64,000 nt of DNA from positions 62,001 through 126,000 of the forward strand of contig DATJJE010000050.1 in the NCBI GenBank assembly GCA_035492455.1, in the 5' to 3' direction. The DNA is from Gp6-AA40 sp035492455. GTDB taxonomy: Bacteria > Acidobacteriota > Vicinamibacteria > Vicinamibacterales > UBA2999. Under the pieces are notes generated by a model. That model saw only the letters and a program-made list of their open reading frames with translations, was not told where the DNA came from and did not search any database. A program made the translations under genes and the position numbers. Below, piece by piece: positions 49,381 to 58,310 of the stretch. Positions within the stretch are counted from its first letter, which is position 1; every line of letters starts with the position of its first letter.

Positions 49381-50574
49381 ATGGCCGTCAGCGTGGTGAT
49401 GCCTGCGCTGGAGATGGCGCAGGAGACCGGCAAGCTCATTTCGTGGCTGAAGAAGGAAGGCGAAGCGGTCCGCAAGGGCGAGATGCTGCTGGAGGTCGAG
49501 ACCGACAAGGCTGTCGTCGAAGTGGAAGCGGCGGCAGATGGCATTCTCGCCGCCGTTACGGCGAAACCTGGCGACGTCGTCCATGTCGGCCACACCATCG
49601 CGTGGCTTGTGCAGCCGGGCGAAGCGCCACCCGCTGCGGTCCCTCCGGCTGTCGCATCGGTCGTGACCGCGCGTAGGGGCGTCGAGGCGGACCTTCAGAC
49701 CCCCTCTGCCGCGACCCGCGGCGCACCGCGCATTTCCCCGAAGGCGCGCCGTCTCGCACAGGAGAAAAACGTCGACATCAGCCGCCTGACCGGCTCCGGC
49801 CCCGGCGGCGAGGTTCTCGCCGACGATGTTCTTGCGGCGGTGGAGCGGCTGAAGCCGGCCCCTACAGCGGAGCACGGATTCGTCCGTGAGTCGCCCAACG
49901 AAGGGGGTCGAACCCCCTCAATAGGTCGGCTCATGGCGGAGCGGACGACACAGAGCTGGACGACCGTTCCGCACTTTTTCGTCACGCGCGAGATGGATGC
50001 CGGTGGCCTGAACGAGGCGCGCGCCCGGCTGCTGCCGGCGATCGAGAAATCGCACGGCGTCACGGTCACACACACCGATCTTCTCGTCGCGCTCGTGGCG
50101 CGCACGTTGGTGAAACATCCTCGCCTCAACGCCAGCTGGGAACCGCAGGGGGTAGTCGCGCATCAGGAAGTGAACATCGCGCTGGCGATCGGCGTCGAGA
50201 ACGCCGTGGTGACCGCTGTGATTCCGCACGCCGATCGTGCAGCGCCCGGCGACATCGCCGTTCGCCGGCGAGAGCTGACGCAACGTGCGCAGGCGGGACG
50301 TCTGCAGCCGGCGGACATCACGGGCGCGACGTTTACGATCAGCAATCTCGGGATGTTCGGCGTCGACGCCTTCACCGCTATCATCGTGCCGCCGCAGGCC
50401 GCCATTCTCGCCGTGGGTGCGATCGCCGATCGTGTGGTCGCGGTCAACGGTCAGCCAGCCGTCAGACCGATGCTGTCGATGACGCTCTCGTGCGATCATC
50501 GCGTCGCGTCCGGCGTGCAGGCCGCCGAGTTCATGCGCGATCTGGTCAACGCCATCACATCTCCACAGCTCTGA
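49381..50574 (+). CDS. 2-oxoacid dehydrogenase E2, dihydrolipoyl acyltransferase
   Basis: 397 residues. Lipoyl domain 1-78 (lipoyl Lys43 in VETDKAVVEVEA), linker to about 115, peripheral-subunit-binding domain about 116-153 (RISPKARRLAQEKNVDISRLTGSGPGGEVLADDV), linker 2, then the catalytic domain from about 183. Near the C-terminus the usual HRxxDG active-site motif reads DHRVASG: His373 is kept, but Ser377 replaces the catalytic Asp. Catalysis may be impaired or different. No E3 gene is in the window. Confidence 0.9.
   Translation: MAVSVVMPALEMAQETGKLISWLKKEGEAVRKGEMLLEVETDKAVVEVEAAADGILAAVTAKPGDVVHVGHTIAWLVQPGEAPPAAVPPAVASVVTARRGVEADLQTPSAATRGAPRISPKARRLAQEKNVDISRLTGSGPGGEVLADDVLAAVERLKPAPTAEHGFVRESPNEGGRTPSIGRLMAERTTQSWTTVPHFFVTREMDAGGLNEARARLLPAIEKSHGVTVTHTDLLVALVARTLVKHPRLNASWEPQGVVAHQEVNIALAIGVENAVVTAVIPHADRAAPGDIAVRRRELTQRAQAGRLQPADITGATFTISNLGMFGVDAFTAIIVPPQAAILAVGAIADRVVAVNGQPAVRPMLSMTLSCDHRVASGVQAAEFMRDLVNAITSPQL
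49857..49918 (+). repeat. REP-like palindromic sequence inside the E2 linker
   Basis: Within the second E2 linker, AGGGGGT-CGA-ACCCCCT (49902-49918) is a perfect 7-bp palindrome, and GCCCCTAC at 49858-49865 is the reverse complement of GTAGGGGC in the first linker (49673-49680). Both segments translate into non-conserved linker residues. The pattern suggests that repeat sequences have entered the gene at tolerant positions. Confidence 0.5.
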
Positions 50575-50578
50575 ACAG

Positions 50579-52015
50579 ATGCCTGACACATTCAAGAACT
50601 TCGTCGCCGGTCAGTGGAAGGATTCGAACACCGGTCAGACGTTCGAAAACGAGAACCCCGCCAACAAAGGCAGCAACCTCGGATTCTTTCAATCGTCTGG
50701 CACGGTGGACATTGACGAGGCAGTCAGTGCGGCCGAGCTCGCGTTCCGCACCTGGCGCCGCACCGCCGTCGCAGAGCGCCAGCAGTACGTCGCGGAGTTT
50801 CTACGGCTGTTGAAGGAATCGCGCGAGGAGCTGGCGCGCGTCGTCACCCTCGAAAACGGCAAGACCCTCCGTGAATCGCGCGCCGAAGTCGATTCCGCGC
50901 TCGTCGAGGGCAACTATCACCTGACGCAGGTGTCGGCCTTCTACGGCCACACCGGACCCGGCGCCGGCCGCGACATCACGACATGGGTGCAGTACGAGCC
51001 GCTCGGGGTGGTCGGTGTCATCAGCCCGTGGAACTTTCCGATGAACGTGATGTGCCGCAAGACGCTGCCGGCACTGTTGACAGGGAACACGGTGGTGTTC
51101 AAGCCCGCGTCGTTCACGCCATGGTCGGGGATCTTCATGGCGCGCCTGTTCGAGCGCGCGGGCCTGCCAGCTGGCGTCTTCAACTGCCTCACCGGCCTCG
51201 GTTCATCGATCGGCAGCCGGCTCGTCGAAGATCCGCGTGTTCGCGCCATCTCATTCACTGGATCGACGGCCGTCGGCAAGAAGATCCAGGCGCAGGCCGC
51301 GGCTAATCTGACGCGGACGCAGCTCGAGCTCGGCGGAAAGAACGCGCTGATCGTGATGGCAGACGCCGATGTCGACGCGACGCTCGATGCCGCGGTCACT
51401 GCCGGGTTCTCCAACGCGGGTCAGTGGTGCACGTCGACGAGCCGGATCCTGCTGCAGCGTTCGATCGCCAAGCCATTTCTCGAGAAGCTCGTCGCACGAT
51501 GCGAGAAGATGAACGTGGGCGATGGGCTGCACGACGATACGGACATGGGGCCGGTCGCCGGCCCACAGCAGTATCAGGACATTCGAAATGCCATCTGCCG
51601 CGCGCAGACGGACGGCGCCCGAATGATTGCTGGCGGCGATGCGGCGAAGGCGGAGGGCTACTTCATCCGCCCGACGGTGTTCACCGGTGTGCGCTGCGAC
51701 ATGGAGCTGTTCCGCGAAGAGATCTTCGGGCCCGTGCTGGCCATCTCTGAATTCGAATCGCTCGATGAGGCGCTGAAGGCGGCAAACGATTCGATCTACG
51801 GACTCTCGTCAGCGATCTACACCAGCGATCTCCGTGCCGCGCGGAAGTACATCGATGGCATCGAGGCCGGTCTCGCGCACGTCAACGTGCACACGGGATA
51901 TAAGGAGCCGTCGATGCCGTTCGGGGGCGTGAAGCAGTCAGGTGCAGGACTTCCCGAGAACAGCGAAAGCGGGCTGGAGGCCTTCGTCAACCGGAAGGCG
52001 GTTTATCTTCGCTGA
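50579..52015 (+). CDS. NAD(P)-dependent aldehyde dehydrogenase
   Basis: 478 residues. Aldehyde dehydrogenase signatures: VISPWNFPMNVMCRKTLPAL (cofactor), FTGSTAVGKKI, catalytic Glu in QLELGGKNALIV and catalytic Cys in FSNAGQWCTSTSR. Best fits the succinate-semialdehyde/2-oxoglutarate-semialdehyde group, judged by SFTPWSGIFMARL and QTARV-like spacing, but substrate assignment is uncertain. Starts 4 bp after the E2 stop. Could use the acetaldehyde released by the ethanolamine lyase 9 kb downstream (inference). Confidence 0.9.
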   Translation: MPDTFKNFVAGQWKDSNTGQTFENENPANKGSNLGFFQSSGTVDIDEAVSAAELAFRTWRRTAVAERQQYVAEFLRLLKESREELARVVTLENGKTLRESRAEVDSALVEGNYHLTQVSAFYGHTGPGAGRDITTWVQYEPLGVVGVISPWNFPMNVMCRKTLPALLTGNTVVFKPASFTPWSGIFMARLFERAGLPAGVFNCLTGLGSSIGSRLVEDPRVRAISFTGSTAVGKKIQAQAAANLTRTQLELGGKNALIVMADADVDATLDAAVTAGFSNAGQWCTSTSRILLQRSIAKPFLEKLVARCEKMNVGDGLHDDTDMGPVAGPQQYQDIRNAICRAQTDGARMIAGGDAAKAEGYFIRPTVFTGVRCDMELFREEIFGPVLAISEFESLDEALKAANDSIYGLSSAIYTSDLRAARKYIDGIEAGLAHVNVHTGYKEPSMPFGGVKQSGAGLPENSESGLEAFVNRKAVYLR

Positions 52016-52027
52016 ACGCTGCACGCG

Positions 52028-52201
52028 GACCCCTGGGTCAAGTGCGACGTGCGAGCCGTGCGATTGTGCGACCGTGCGTCCGATAGTGCGGCGTGCGATG
52101 GTACGGCGCGTCGGCAAGATCGCCTTGCATTGTGGCACCATCGCACCTCGCACCTTCGGACGCACCATCGCACCATCGCACCGTCGCCACCATCGCACCC
52201 A
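52028..52201. repeat. Intergenic GTGCGA/TCGCAC word repeat between convergent genes
   Basis: The left half repeats GTGCGA-type words (GTGCGACGTGCGAGCCGTGCGATTGTGCGACC pattern) and the right half repeats their complements (CACCATCGCACCATCGCACC pattern). The two halves can pair imperfectly into a long hairpin. It fills the gap between the aldehyde dehydrogenase and the oppositely oriented symporter, where a bidirectional terminator would be expected. Confidence 0.65.
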
Positions 52202-52206
52202 TGTGT

Positions 52207-53511
52207 TTACGTTAGCGCCGCGAGATTCTTGCGCAGGGTCTCTGCGTCAATCTCGCGTTCCCACCGCGACACGACCACCGTCGCCACACCGTTGCACAGC
52301 ATGTTGACCGTGGCGCGGCACATGCTCATGAAGCGATCGAGGCCGAGAATGAGTGCCATCCCGGCCACGGGAATCGACGGAATAACCATCAGCGTGGCGA
52401 CCAGCGCGATGAACGCCGCGCCCTGAATGCCGACGGCGCCCTTGTGCGTCAACGCCGCGACGGCAAGCAACGTGAGGTAATTGCCAAACGTGAGCGGCAC
52501 GCCCGTCGCCTGCGCGACGAAGACCGCGGCAAGCGTCATGTAGATGCAGCTCCCATCCGGATTGAAGATGTAGCCCGTCGGCGTGACGAGGCCGACCAGC
52601 GCCTTCGAGCATCCCAGATCCTCGAGCTTGCGCATCAGCGACGGCAGCGCCGGGTCAGACGAGCTGAGAGACAGCGTCAGCACGATCTCCTCGCGGATGT
52701 ACTTGAGGAACCTGATGATGCTGAAGCCCGCCATCGCGGCGACCGCACCGAGCACGATGAGCACGAACAGCGCCGAGGTGATCCACAGCGTGACGATCAG
52801 CTTCGCCAATGGTCCGAGCGAGCTTAGGCCGTAGCGTCCGACGGTGAACGCCATCGCGCCGAACGCACCAATCGGGGCGAGCCGCATCAGCATGTTGACG
52901 ACGCGGAACACCATCTGTGTCAGACCGTCGAGCACGTCGGTCACCGGCTTGGCTTTCGGGCCGAGCGAGGCGAGCGCGAACCCGACGAGGAGCGACACGA
53001 GGATGACGTTAAGGATGCTGCCGCCGGCGAAGGCCCCGATCACCGAATTCGGGATGATGTTCACGAGGAAGTCGGTCACCGTCTGCGCCTTCGCCTGACC
53101 GGCGTAACCGGCGACGGCCGTCGCATCGCCGGCGGTCGGCGTCGCATTGAAGCCTGCGCCCGGCTGCAAGATGGCCCCGACCACAAGGCCGATGATCAGC
53201 GCGATGCTGGTCAGCACTTCAAAGTAGAGAAGCGCCTTGCCGCCGACGCGGCCGACCTTCTTGATACTATCCATGCCGGCAATCCCGGCCGCGACGGTGC
53301 AGAAGATCACGAGCGAAATCACCATCGTGATCAGCCGGATGAACGCGTCGCCGAACGGACGCATCGCCTGGGCAGTGGTTGGCGCCACATACCCGAGAAC
53401 AATCGCGAGGGCGACTCCCAGGAGCACCTGTCCCCACAGGCTCCTGTAGAACGGCTTCCGAGCGGCGGTAGCGGCAGCGGCGGTCGCGGGCTGTGAGATG
53501 ACTGTGGCCAT
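52207..53511 (-). CDS. Dicarboxylate/amino-acid:cation symporter (DctA/GltP family)
   Basis: 434 residues, about eight membrane helices and two re-entrant hairpins. DAACS signatures: FGDAFIRLITMVISLVIFCTVAAGIAGM (HP1 side), TLSLSSSDPALPSLMRKLEDLG (the serine-rich motif of HP1), VTPTGYIFNPDGSCIYMTLAAVFVAQ (TM7) and PVAGMALILGLDRFMSMCRATVNMLCNGVATVVV (HP2/TM8). Likely imports C4-dicarboxylates or acidic amino acids. The only minus-strand gene within this part of the locus. Confidence 0.93.
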   Translation of the reverse strand: MATVISQPATAAAATAARKPFYRSLWGQVLLGVALAIVLGYVAPTTAQAMRPFGDAFIRLITMVISLVIFCTVAAGIAGMDSIKKVGRVGGKALLYFEVLTSIALIIGLVVGAILQPGAGFNATPTAGDATAVAGYAGQAKAQTVTDFLVNIIPNSVIGAFAGGSILNVILVSLLVGFALASLGPKAKPVTDVLDGLTQMVFRVVNMLMRLAPIGAFGAMAFTVGRYGLSSLGPLAKLIVTLWITSALFVLIVLGAVAAMAGFSIIRFLKYIREEIVLTLSLSSSDPALPSLMRKLEDLGCSKALVGLVTPTGYIFNPDGSCIYMTLAAVFVAQATGVPLTFGNYLTLLAVAALTHKGAVGIQGAAFIALVATLMVIPSIPVAGMALILGLDRFMSMCRATVNMLCNGVATVVVSRWEREIDAETLRKNLAALT

Positions 53512-53547
53512 GGGGTGCAGATACTACCCTTGGAGGATTCTGAGTCA

Positions 53548-54429
53548 ATGGCAAATCTCGGATACATCGGCCTCGGCGCAATGGGCGGCCGGATGGCCGC
53601 CCGCCTGCTCGACAAAGGACACGTCGTCACCGGCTACAACCGCACAAAAGCGAAGGCGCAGTGGCTGATCGACCGCGGGATGAAATGGGGCGACACGCCG
53701 CGAACCGTCGCCGAAGCGGCCGACGTTATTTTCGTGATGGTGACTGACTCAAAAGCGCTCGACGGCGTTGCCAATGGCCCTGAGGGCTTCATTGCCGGCC
53801 TCGGCAGCGGCAAGGTGATCGTCGACAGCAGCACGCTCAGTCCTGCGATGAGCCGCGACGTCGCGGAGAAGGTGCGCGCCAGGGGCGCCGACATGGTCGA
53901 TGCGCCTGTCTCCGGCAGTGTGACGACGCTCGAGTCGGGCAAGTTGAGTGTGATGGTTGGCGGGAAGAAGCCGACTTTCGATCGGATCAAACCGATCCTC
54001 GACGACATCGGCCCGAAGGTGACGCACGTCGGAGACAACGGCCTCGCGCTGTCGATCAAGATCGCGCACAACCTGAGCCTCGCCGTGCAGATGCTCGCCT
54101 TCAGCGAAGGCGTGCTGCTGGCCGAGAAGAGTGGCATCTCGCGCGAGGTCGCGGTCGATGTGCTCACGCACAGCGTCATCGGCTCGCCGATGGTGCAGTA
54201 TCGCGGCCCCTTCGTGCTGCAGCTGCCCGATGAATCGTGGTTCGACGTCAACATGATGCAGAAGGATCTGCTGCTCGCGCTGGAGATGGGCCGTCGTCTG
54301 GACGTGCCGCTGCCGACCACGGCGATCACCAACGAATTTCTTACCGCTGCGCGCGGCATGGGACTGGCGAAGTTCGACTTCGCGGTCCTCTTCAAGGTGC
54401 TGGCGCAGATGTCGGGCGTCCAGGCGTGA
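53548..54429 (+). CDS. Beta-hydroxyacid dehydrogenase (3-hydroxyisobutyrate/tartronate-semialdehyde reductase type)
   Basis: 293 residues from ATG 53548. N-terminal Rossmann motif GYIGLGAMGGRMAARLLDKGHVVTGYNR (GxGxxGxxx), substrate-binding ST in DAPVSGSVTTLESGKLSVMVGG and catalytic Lys in LSIKIAHNLSLAVQM. The subgroup cannot be decided. Its stop overlaps the PcaH start (GTGA), so it is co-translated with the protocatechuate genes. Confidence 0.9.
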   Translation: MANLGYIGLGAMGGRMAARLLDKGHVVTGYNRTKAKAQWLIDRGMKWGDTPRTVAEAADVIFVMVTDSKALDGVANGPEGFIAGLGSGKVIVDSSTLSPAMSRDVAEKVRARGADMVDAPVSGSVTTLESGKLSVMVGGKKPTFDRIKPILDDIGPKVTHVGDNGLALSIKIAHNLSLAVQMLAFSEGVLLAEKSGISREVAVDVLTHSVIGSPMVQYRGPFVLQLPDESWFDVNMMQKDLLLALEMGRRLDVPLPTTAITNEFLTAARGMGLAKFDFAVLFKVLAQMSGVQA

Positions 54430-55148
54430 AGAAGACGGATCACACGGACACGGCGTTTGCTCCGTTCCGGCGCCTGCCGGCGGGTGTGCATCCGCCCGAG
54501 GATCCCGCGTATCGCAGCACGCTGCTGCGACACCCGGTGCAGCCGCTCGTGCAGATTCCGCAGACGATTTCCGAAGTGACCGGTCCTTCGTATCCGTATG
54601 ATGCAATTGGTCCGGTCAACAACGACCTCACGCGGCAGCACACCGGCGCGCCGATCGGCGAGCGGATCATTGTCGAAGGACGCGTACTCGATGAGAACGG
54701 ACGTCCGATTCCGCGCACGCTCGTCGAGATCTGGCAGGCGAACGCGTGCGGGCGCTACGCGCACAAGGTGGATCAGCACGACGTGCCGCTCGATCCGAAT
54801 TTCACGGGAACGGGCCGCGCCATTACCGACGAAGAGGGCCGCTATCGCTTCGTGACGATCAAGCCGGGTCACTATCCGTGGGGCAACCACTACAATGCGT
54901 GGCGCCCGGCGCACATTCACTTCTCCGTGCTGGGCCCCGGCTTTCTGACACGTCTCGTCACGCAGATGTACTTCCCCGGTGACCCCCTGTTTCCACTCGA
55001 TCCGATCTTCAACTCGGTGCGTGATCCAGCGGTGCGCGAGCGGATGATCTCGGCGTTCGACATCAACCTCACGGTGCCTGACTGGGCGCTCGGCTTCCGG
55101 TGGGACATCGTACTGCGCGGGCGCGAAGCGACGCCCATGCTGCCGTGA
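54426..55148 (+). CDS. pcaH: Protocatechuate 3,4-dioxygenase, beta subunit
   Basis: 240 residues from GTG 54426. Intradiol dioxygenase core: GERIIVEGRVLDENGRPIPRTLVEIWQANACGRY, and the iron ligands Tyr in NACGRYAHK, Tyr in HYPWGNHYNAWRP, and two His in RPAHIHFSV. With PcaG it cleaves protocatechuate to 3-carboxy-cis,cis-muconate. Overlaps PcaG by one base (TGATG). Confidence 0.94.
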   Translation: MKKTDHTDTAFAPFRRLPAGVHPPEDPAYRSTLLRHPVQPLVQIPQTISEVTGPSYPYDAIGPVNNDLTRQHTGAPIGERIIVEGRVLDENGRPIPRTLVEIWQANACGRYAHKVDQHDVPLDPNFTGTGRAITDEEGRYRFVTIKPGHYPWGNHYNAWRPAHIHFSVLGPGFLTRLVTQMYFPGDPLFPLDPIFNSVRDPAVRERMISAFDINLTVPDWALGFRWDIVLRGREATPMLP

Positions 55149-55669
55149 TGTCCGGCCTCACACCCTCACAGACCGTCGGTCCCTACTTCGACATCATGGT
55201 TCGGGGCCGCCGCGAGTGCCGCCAGGTGACCGGCGCGGCTGGCGGCACCCCGATCGTCATCGAAGGACAGGTCTTCGATGGGGCCGGCAACGTCATTCCG
55301 GATGCGCTCGTCGAAACGTGGCAGGCCGATCCACCCTCGGATCCGACGTTCAACGGCTACGGCTGGGCGCACACGCGAGACGATGGCGGCTTTCGCTTCG
55401 AAACGATCAAGCCTGGCCGCATCCCGGCGCCTGACGGCGGCGCGCAGGCGCCGCACATCGCCGTCAGCGTCATGGCACGCGGAATCCTCACGCGGTTTAT
55501 CACGCGCATTTACTTCGAGGATGAAGCGAGCAACGCGGACGATCCAGTGCTCGCGATGGTCCCGCGCGAGCGACGCGATACGTTGATTGCACGACGGATC
55601 GGTGAGGGCCAATACCGGTTCAACCTGGTGATGCAGGGCGCCGGCGAGACCGTCTTCTTCGATGTCTGA
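55148..55669 (+). CDS. pcaG: Protocatechuate 3,4-dioxygenase, alpha subunit
   Basis: 173 residues from ATG 55148. Same fold as PcaH (TPIVIEGQVFDGAGNVIPDALVETWQAD, FRFETIKPGRIP, APHIAVSVMARGILTRF) but lacking the iron-ligand Tyr/His residues, as expected for the alpha subunit. The end overlaps the PcaB start by 8 bp. Confidence 0.93.
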   Translation: MSGLTPSQTVGPYFDIMVRGRRECRQVTGAAGGTPIVIEGQVFDGAGNVIPDALVETWQADPPSDPTFNGYGWAHTRDDGGFRFETIKPGRIPAPDGGAQAPHIAVSVMARGILTRFITRIYFEDEASNADDPVLAMVPRERRDTLIARRIGEGQYRFNLVMQGAGETVFFDV

Positions 55670-56948
55670 TCAGGTCGATCTGCTGCAAGCGATGCTCGAC
55701 GCGGAAGCCGCGCTTGCCGAAGTCGAAGCGGAGCTTGGCGTCATTCCGCGCGAAGCGGTTCAGCCGATTCGTTCCGCCGCGCACGCCGAGCGATACGACT
55801 ACGCGACGATCGCCGCCGAAGCGGAAGCCGACGGCGTCCTGACCATCGCGCTCGTTCGCCACCTGACGAAGCAGGTCGAGACGATCGACCGCGACGCCGC
55901 TCGCTACGTGCACTGGGGCGCGACGAGTCAGGACATCCTCGACACCGGCCGCGTCCTGCAGCTGCAGCGCACAGTGCCAGCAATTCTGGCCGACCTCGAC
56001 CGCGTTACCACGGCGGCTGCGGAGCACGCGCGCCGACATGTGGATACACCAATGGCGGGACGCACACTCCTTCAGCAGTCAACGCCGATTACCTTTGGCG
56101 TGAAAGCCGCGGGATGGCTCGACGCGGTGGCTCGGCAGCGAGCCGCGCTCGCCGCTGCGCTCGAAGACGCCCGCGTCGTGCAGTTCGGCGGCGCATCCGG
56201 CACGCTCGCCGCGCTCGGCGATCGCGGTCTCGACATCGCCGAAGGCCTCGCATCGCGGCTGGGACTTGCCGCTCCAGACATCCCGTGGCACACGCATCGC
56301 GATCGGTTCGCGCGACTGGCGTGTGCGCTCGGCGTGACGTGCGGCACGCTCGGCAAGATCGCGCGCGACGTATCCCTGCTGGCGCAGACCGAGGTCGGTG
56401 AAGCGTCGGAAGGGAAGGGCGGTCGCTCGTCTGCGATGCCGCACAAGCAGAATCCTGTGAAGGCTGCGGCGGTGCTTGCGGCCTCGGTGCGGGCGCCAGG
56501 CTTCGTGGCGACGATGCTTGCCGCGATGCCGCAGGAGCACGAGCGCGCGATTGGCGGATGGCAGGCCGAGTGGCCGACCCTGTCGGAGCTCGTGTCGTTG
56601 ACCCGTGATGCAGCGCACGCCGCTGCCGCGATGGTCGAAGGTCTCGTCATCGACGAGGTGCGGATGCGCGAGAACCTGCAGGCCTCTCAGGGCCTGATTG
56701 CGTCCGAGGCGATCGTGATGGCGCTCGCCGCGCATGTCGGCCGCGGCGAGGCGCATCGACTGGTGGAAGAAGCCGCGGGTCGCATGCGCGCGGGCGGTGG
56801 CACGTTTCGCGATGCGCTTGCGGCGGATGCCGGCGTGACGCGCTACCTCTCACCCGCGGACATCGATCGCCACCTCGCGCCCGAGCGCTATGTCGGTGCC
56901 GTGCGTGCGCTGGTCGACCGCGTCGTGCGCCGGTCGGCCGGTTCCTGA
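55662..56948 (+). CDS. pcaB: 3-carboxy-cis,cis-muconate cycloisomerase
   Basis: 428 residues. Fumarase/aspartase superfamily: ARYVHWGATSQDILDT, GRTLLQQSTPITFGVKAAGWLDA, and signature GRSSAMPHKQNPVKA (SSxMPxKxNP). Together with PcaHG this catalyses the second step of the protocatechuate branch of the beta-ketoadipate pathway. PcaC, PcaD, PcaIJ and PcaF are not in the window. The 3' end overlaps the convergent MFS gene by 61 bp. Confidence 0.93.
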   Translation: MSDQVDLLQAMLDAEAALAEVEAELGVIPREAVQPIRSAAHAERYDYATIAAEAEADGVLTIALVRHLTKQVETIDRDAARYVHWGATSQDILDTGRVLQLQRTVPAILADLDRVTTAAAEHARRHVDTPMAGRTLLQQSTPITFGVKAAGWLDAVARQRAALAAALEDARVVQFGGASGTLAALGDRGLDIAEGLASRLGLAAPDIPWHTHRDRFARLACALGVTCGTLGKIARDVSLLAQTEVGEASEGKGGRSSAMPHKQNPVKAAAVLAASVRAPGFVATMLAAMPQEHERAIGGWQAEWPTLSELVSLTRDAAHAAAAMVEGLVIDEVRMRENLQASQGLIASEAIVMALAAHVGRGEAHRLVEEAAGRMRAGGGTFRDALAADAGVTRYLSPADIDRHLAPERYVGAVRALVDRVVRRSAGS

Positions 56949-58258
56949 CGCTGAATATGCTGGCGCACGGCGGCCAGCGCCACGAAGACCGCCGATAGTG
57001 TCGCGGCGATCAACAGAAACATCTGCGACGGTCCCGCCTCGAGCGCCAGCGCGCCGGCGTACGGCGAGACGAATCCTCCGATGCGCCCGACCGCTACCGC
57101 AGTCCCGACACCGGTGGCGCGGATGCCCGCGGGATACACATGCGCGGCCAACGCGTACATCGTCGTCTGCACCGCGTTGATCAGTCCGCCCGTCCAGCCG
57201 AGGAGAGCGAGGACCGTCAGCGTCGATCGGTCGGCGACCGGTGCGCTTCCGAGCACCACGCATCCGGCAATGGCGCCCGCCGTCATCGCGAGCATCGTCA
57301 TACGCGAACCGAGGCGCGAGAAGATCACGGCGCCGAGGATGGCGCCGATCACGCCGCCGAGATTGAACGCCGTCAGGCCGTAGTTGGCAGTCGCCACGTC
57401 AAACCCTGCGCTCGTCAGCAGCGACGGCACCCAGTTCGTGCCCGTGTAGACGGACAGCAAGCAGAAGAAAAACGCCGCGCAGAGCGCGAGCGTGTCGCGG
57501 CGGAACTCGGGCACAAGCAGGGCGCGGACCGACGCGCGCGCGACCGCTCGTTCGTGCGAATCGACGAAGGAGGCATCCGGCGCCATCTCGTGTCCGAGCC
57601 GCTTGAGCAACGCCGCCAGCTCCGGCCATCGCTCTCGCTGCCTCGCCAGATAGCGCGGCGATTCCGGCAGCGTTTTCCAGAGCACCGCCGCCAGGACCAG
57701 CGGCAGCGCGCCGCCGATTAAGAACAGCGCGCGCCACCCATAAGCGGGGAGGACGATCGCGCCGGTGAAACCGGCGAGCGTACCGCCGAGCGGAATGCAG
57801 ACGATCGTCAACGTAACGGCAAATGGCCTTCGTCGCAGCGGCACGTACTCCGACGCGAGCGCCGCCGCATTCGGCATCGCGCCGCCAAGGCCAAGGCCGG
57901 CAAAGAAGCGCAGCACGGTCAACATGGTGACGTTGCTGGCAAACGACACCAGGATCGTGAGGATGCCGAACGTCACTACGCTCGTCAGCAGCGCGCGCCG
58001 GCGGCCGATCCGATCGCCGAGGTAGCCGCCGACAAATCCGCCGAAGACCATGCCGAGCAGCGCGGCCGCGAGGACCGACGCAAACGCCGGCCGAGGCAGC
58101 GCCCACTCACGCATCATCGCGGGAATGGCGGCGCCGAGGAGCTGATTGTCGAGCCCATCGAAGATGATGGCCAGCGCTGCGCTGCCGACGAGCAGCTTCT
58201 GGTAGGGGCTCCAGCGTCCTTCGTCCAATACCTTGCCAACGTCGACTGTGGGAGACAT
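56888..58258 (-). CDS. MFS transporter, aromatic acid:H+ symporter family
   Basis: 456 residues from ATG 58258, twelve membrane helices. AAHS signatures: AIIFDGLDNQLLGAAIPAMMREW (TM1 with the conserved Asp), GGYLGDRIGRRRALLTSV (loop 2-3 DRxGRR), and FAGLGLGGAMPNAAALASEYVP. Likely takes up protocatechuate, 4-hydroxybenzoate or a related aromatic acid. Divergent from the MetE-like gene across a 52-bp region holding a putative operator. Confidence 0.9.
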   Translation of the reverse strand: MSPTVDVGKVLDEGRWSPYQKLLVGSAALAIIFDGLDNQLLGAAIPAMMREWALPRPAFASVLAAALLGMVFGGFVGGYLGDRIGRRRALLTSVVTFGILTILVSFASNVTMLTVLRFFAGLGLGGAMPNAAALASEYVPLRRRPFAVTLTIVCIPLGGTLAGFTGAIVLPAYGWRALFLIGGALPLVLAAVLWKTLPESPRYLARQRERWPELAALLKRLGHEMAPDASFVDSHERAVARASVRALLVPEFRRDTLALCAAFFFCLLSVYTGTNWVPSLLTSAGFDVATANYGLTAFNLGGVIGAILGAVIFSRLGSRMTMLAMTAGAIAGCVVLGSAPVADRSTLTVLALLGWTGGLINAVQTTMYALAAHVYPAGIRATGVGTAVAVGRIGGFVSPYAGALALEAGPSQMFLLIAATLSAVFVALAAVRQHIQRQEPADRRTTRSTSARTAPT

Positions 58259-58272
58259 GGCAGCGGATTCTA

Positions 58273-58286
58273 TACAAAAATATGTA
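58273..58286. promoter_or_regulatory. Putative operator between divergent transporter and MetE-like genes
   Basis: TACA-AAAATA-TGTA is an inverted repeat in an AT-rich island within a 52-bp gap of otherwise GC-rich sequence. It is centred about 30 bp before each start codon, where it would cover both promoters. The pattern resembles GntR-type sites. No matching regulator gene lies in this locus. Confidence 0.4.
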
Positions 58287-58310
58287 AGATGCATCGCCCC
58301 GGGAGGTCCC

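Noticed and set aside
58261..58310. Cobalamin riboswitch upstream of the MetE-like/EutBC genes
   Set aside because: The gap is about 50 bp, far too short for a cobalamin aptamer, and no B12-box sequence is present.
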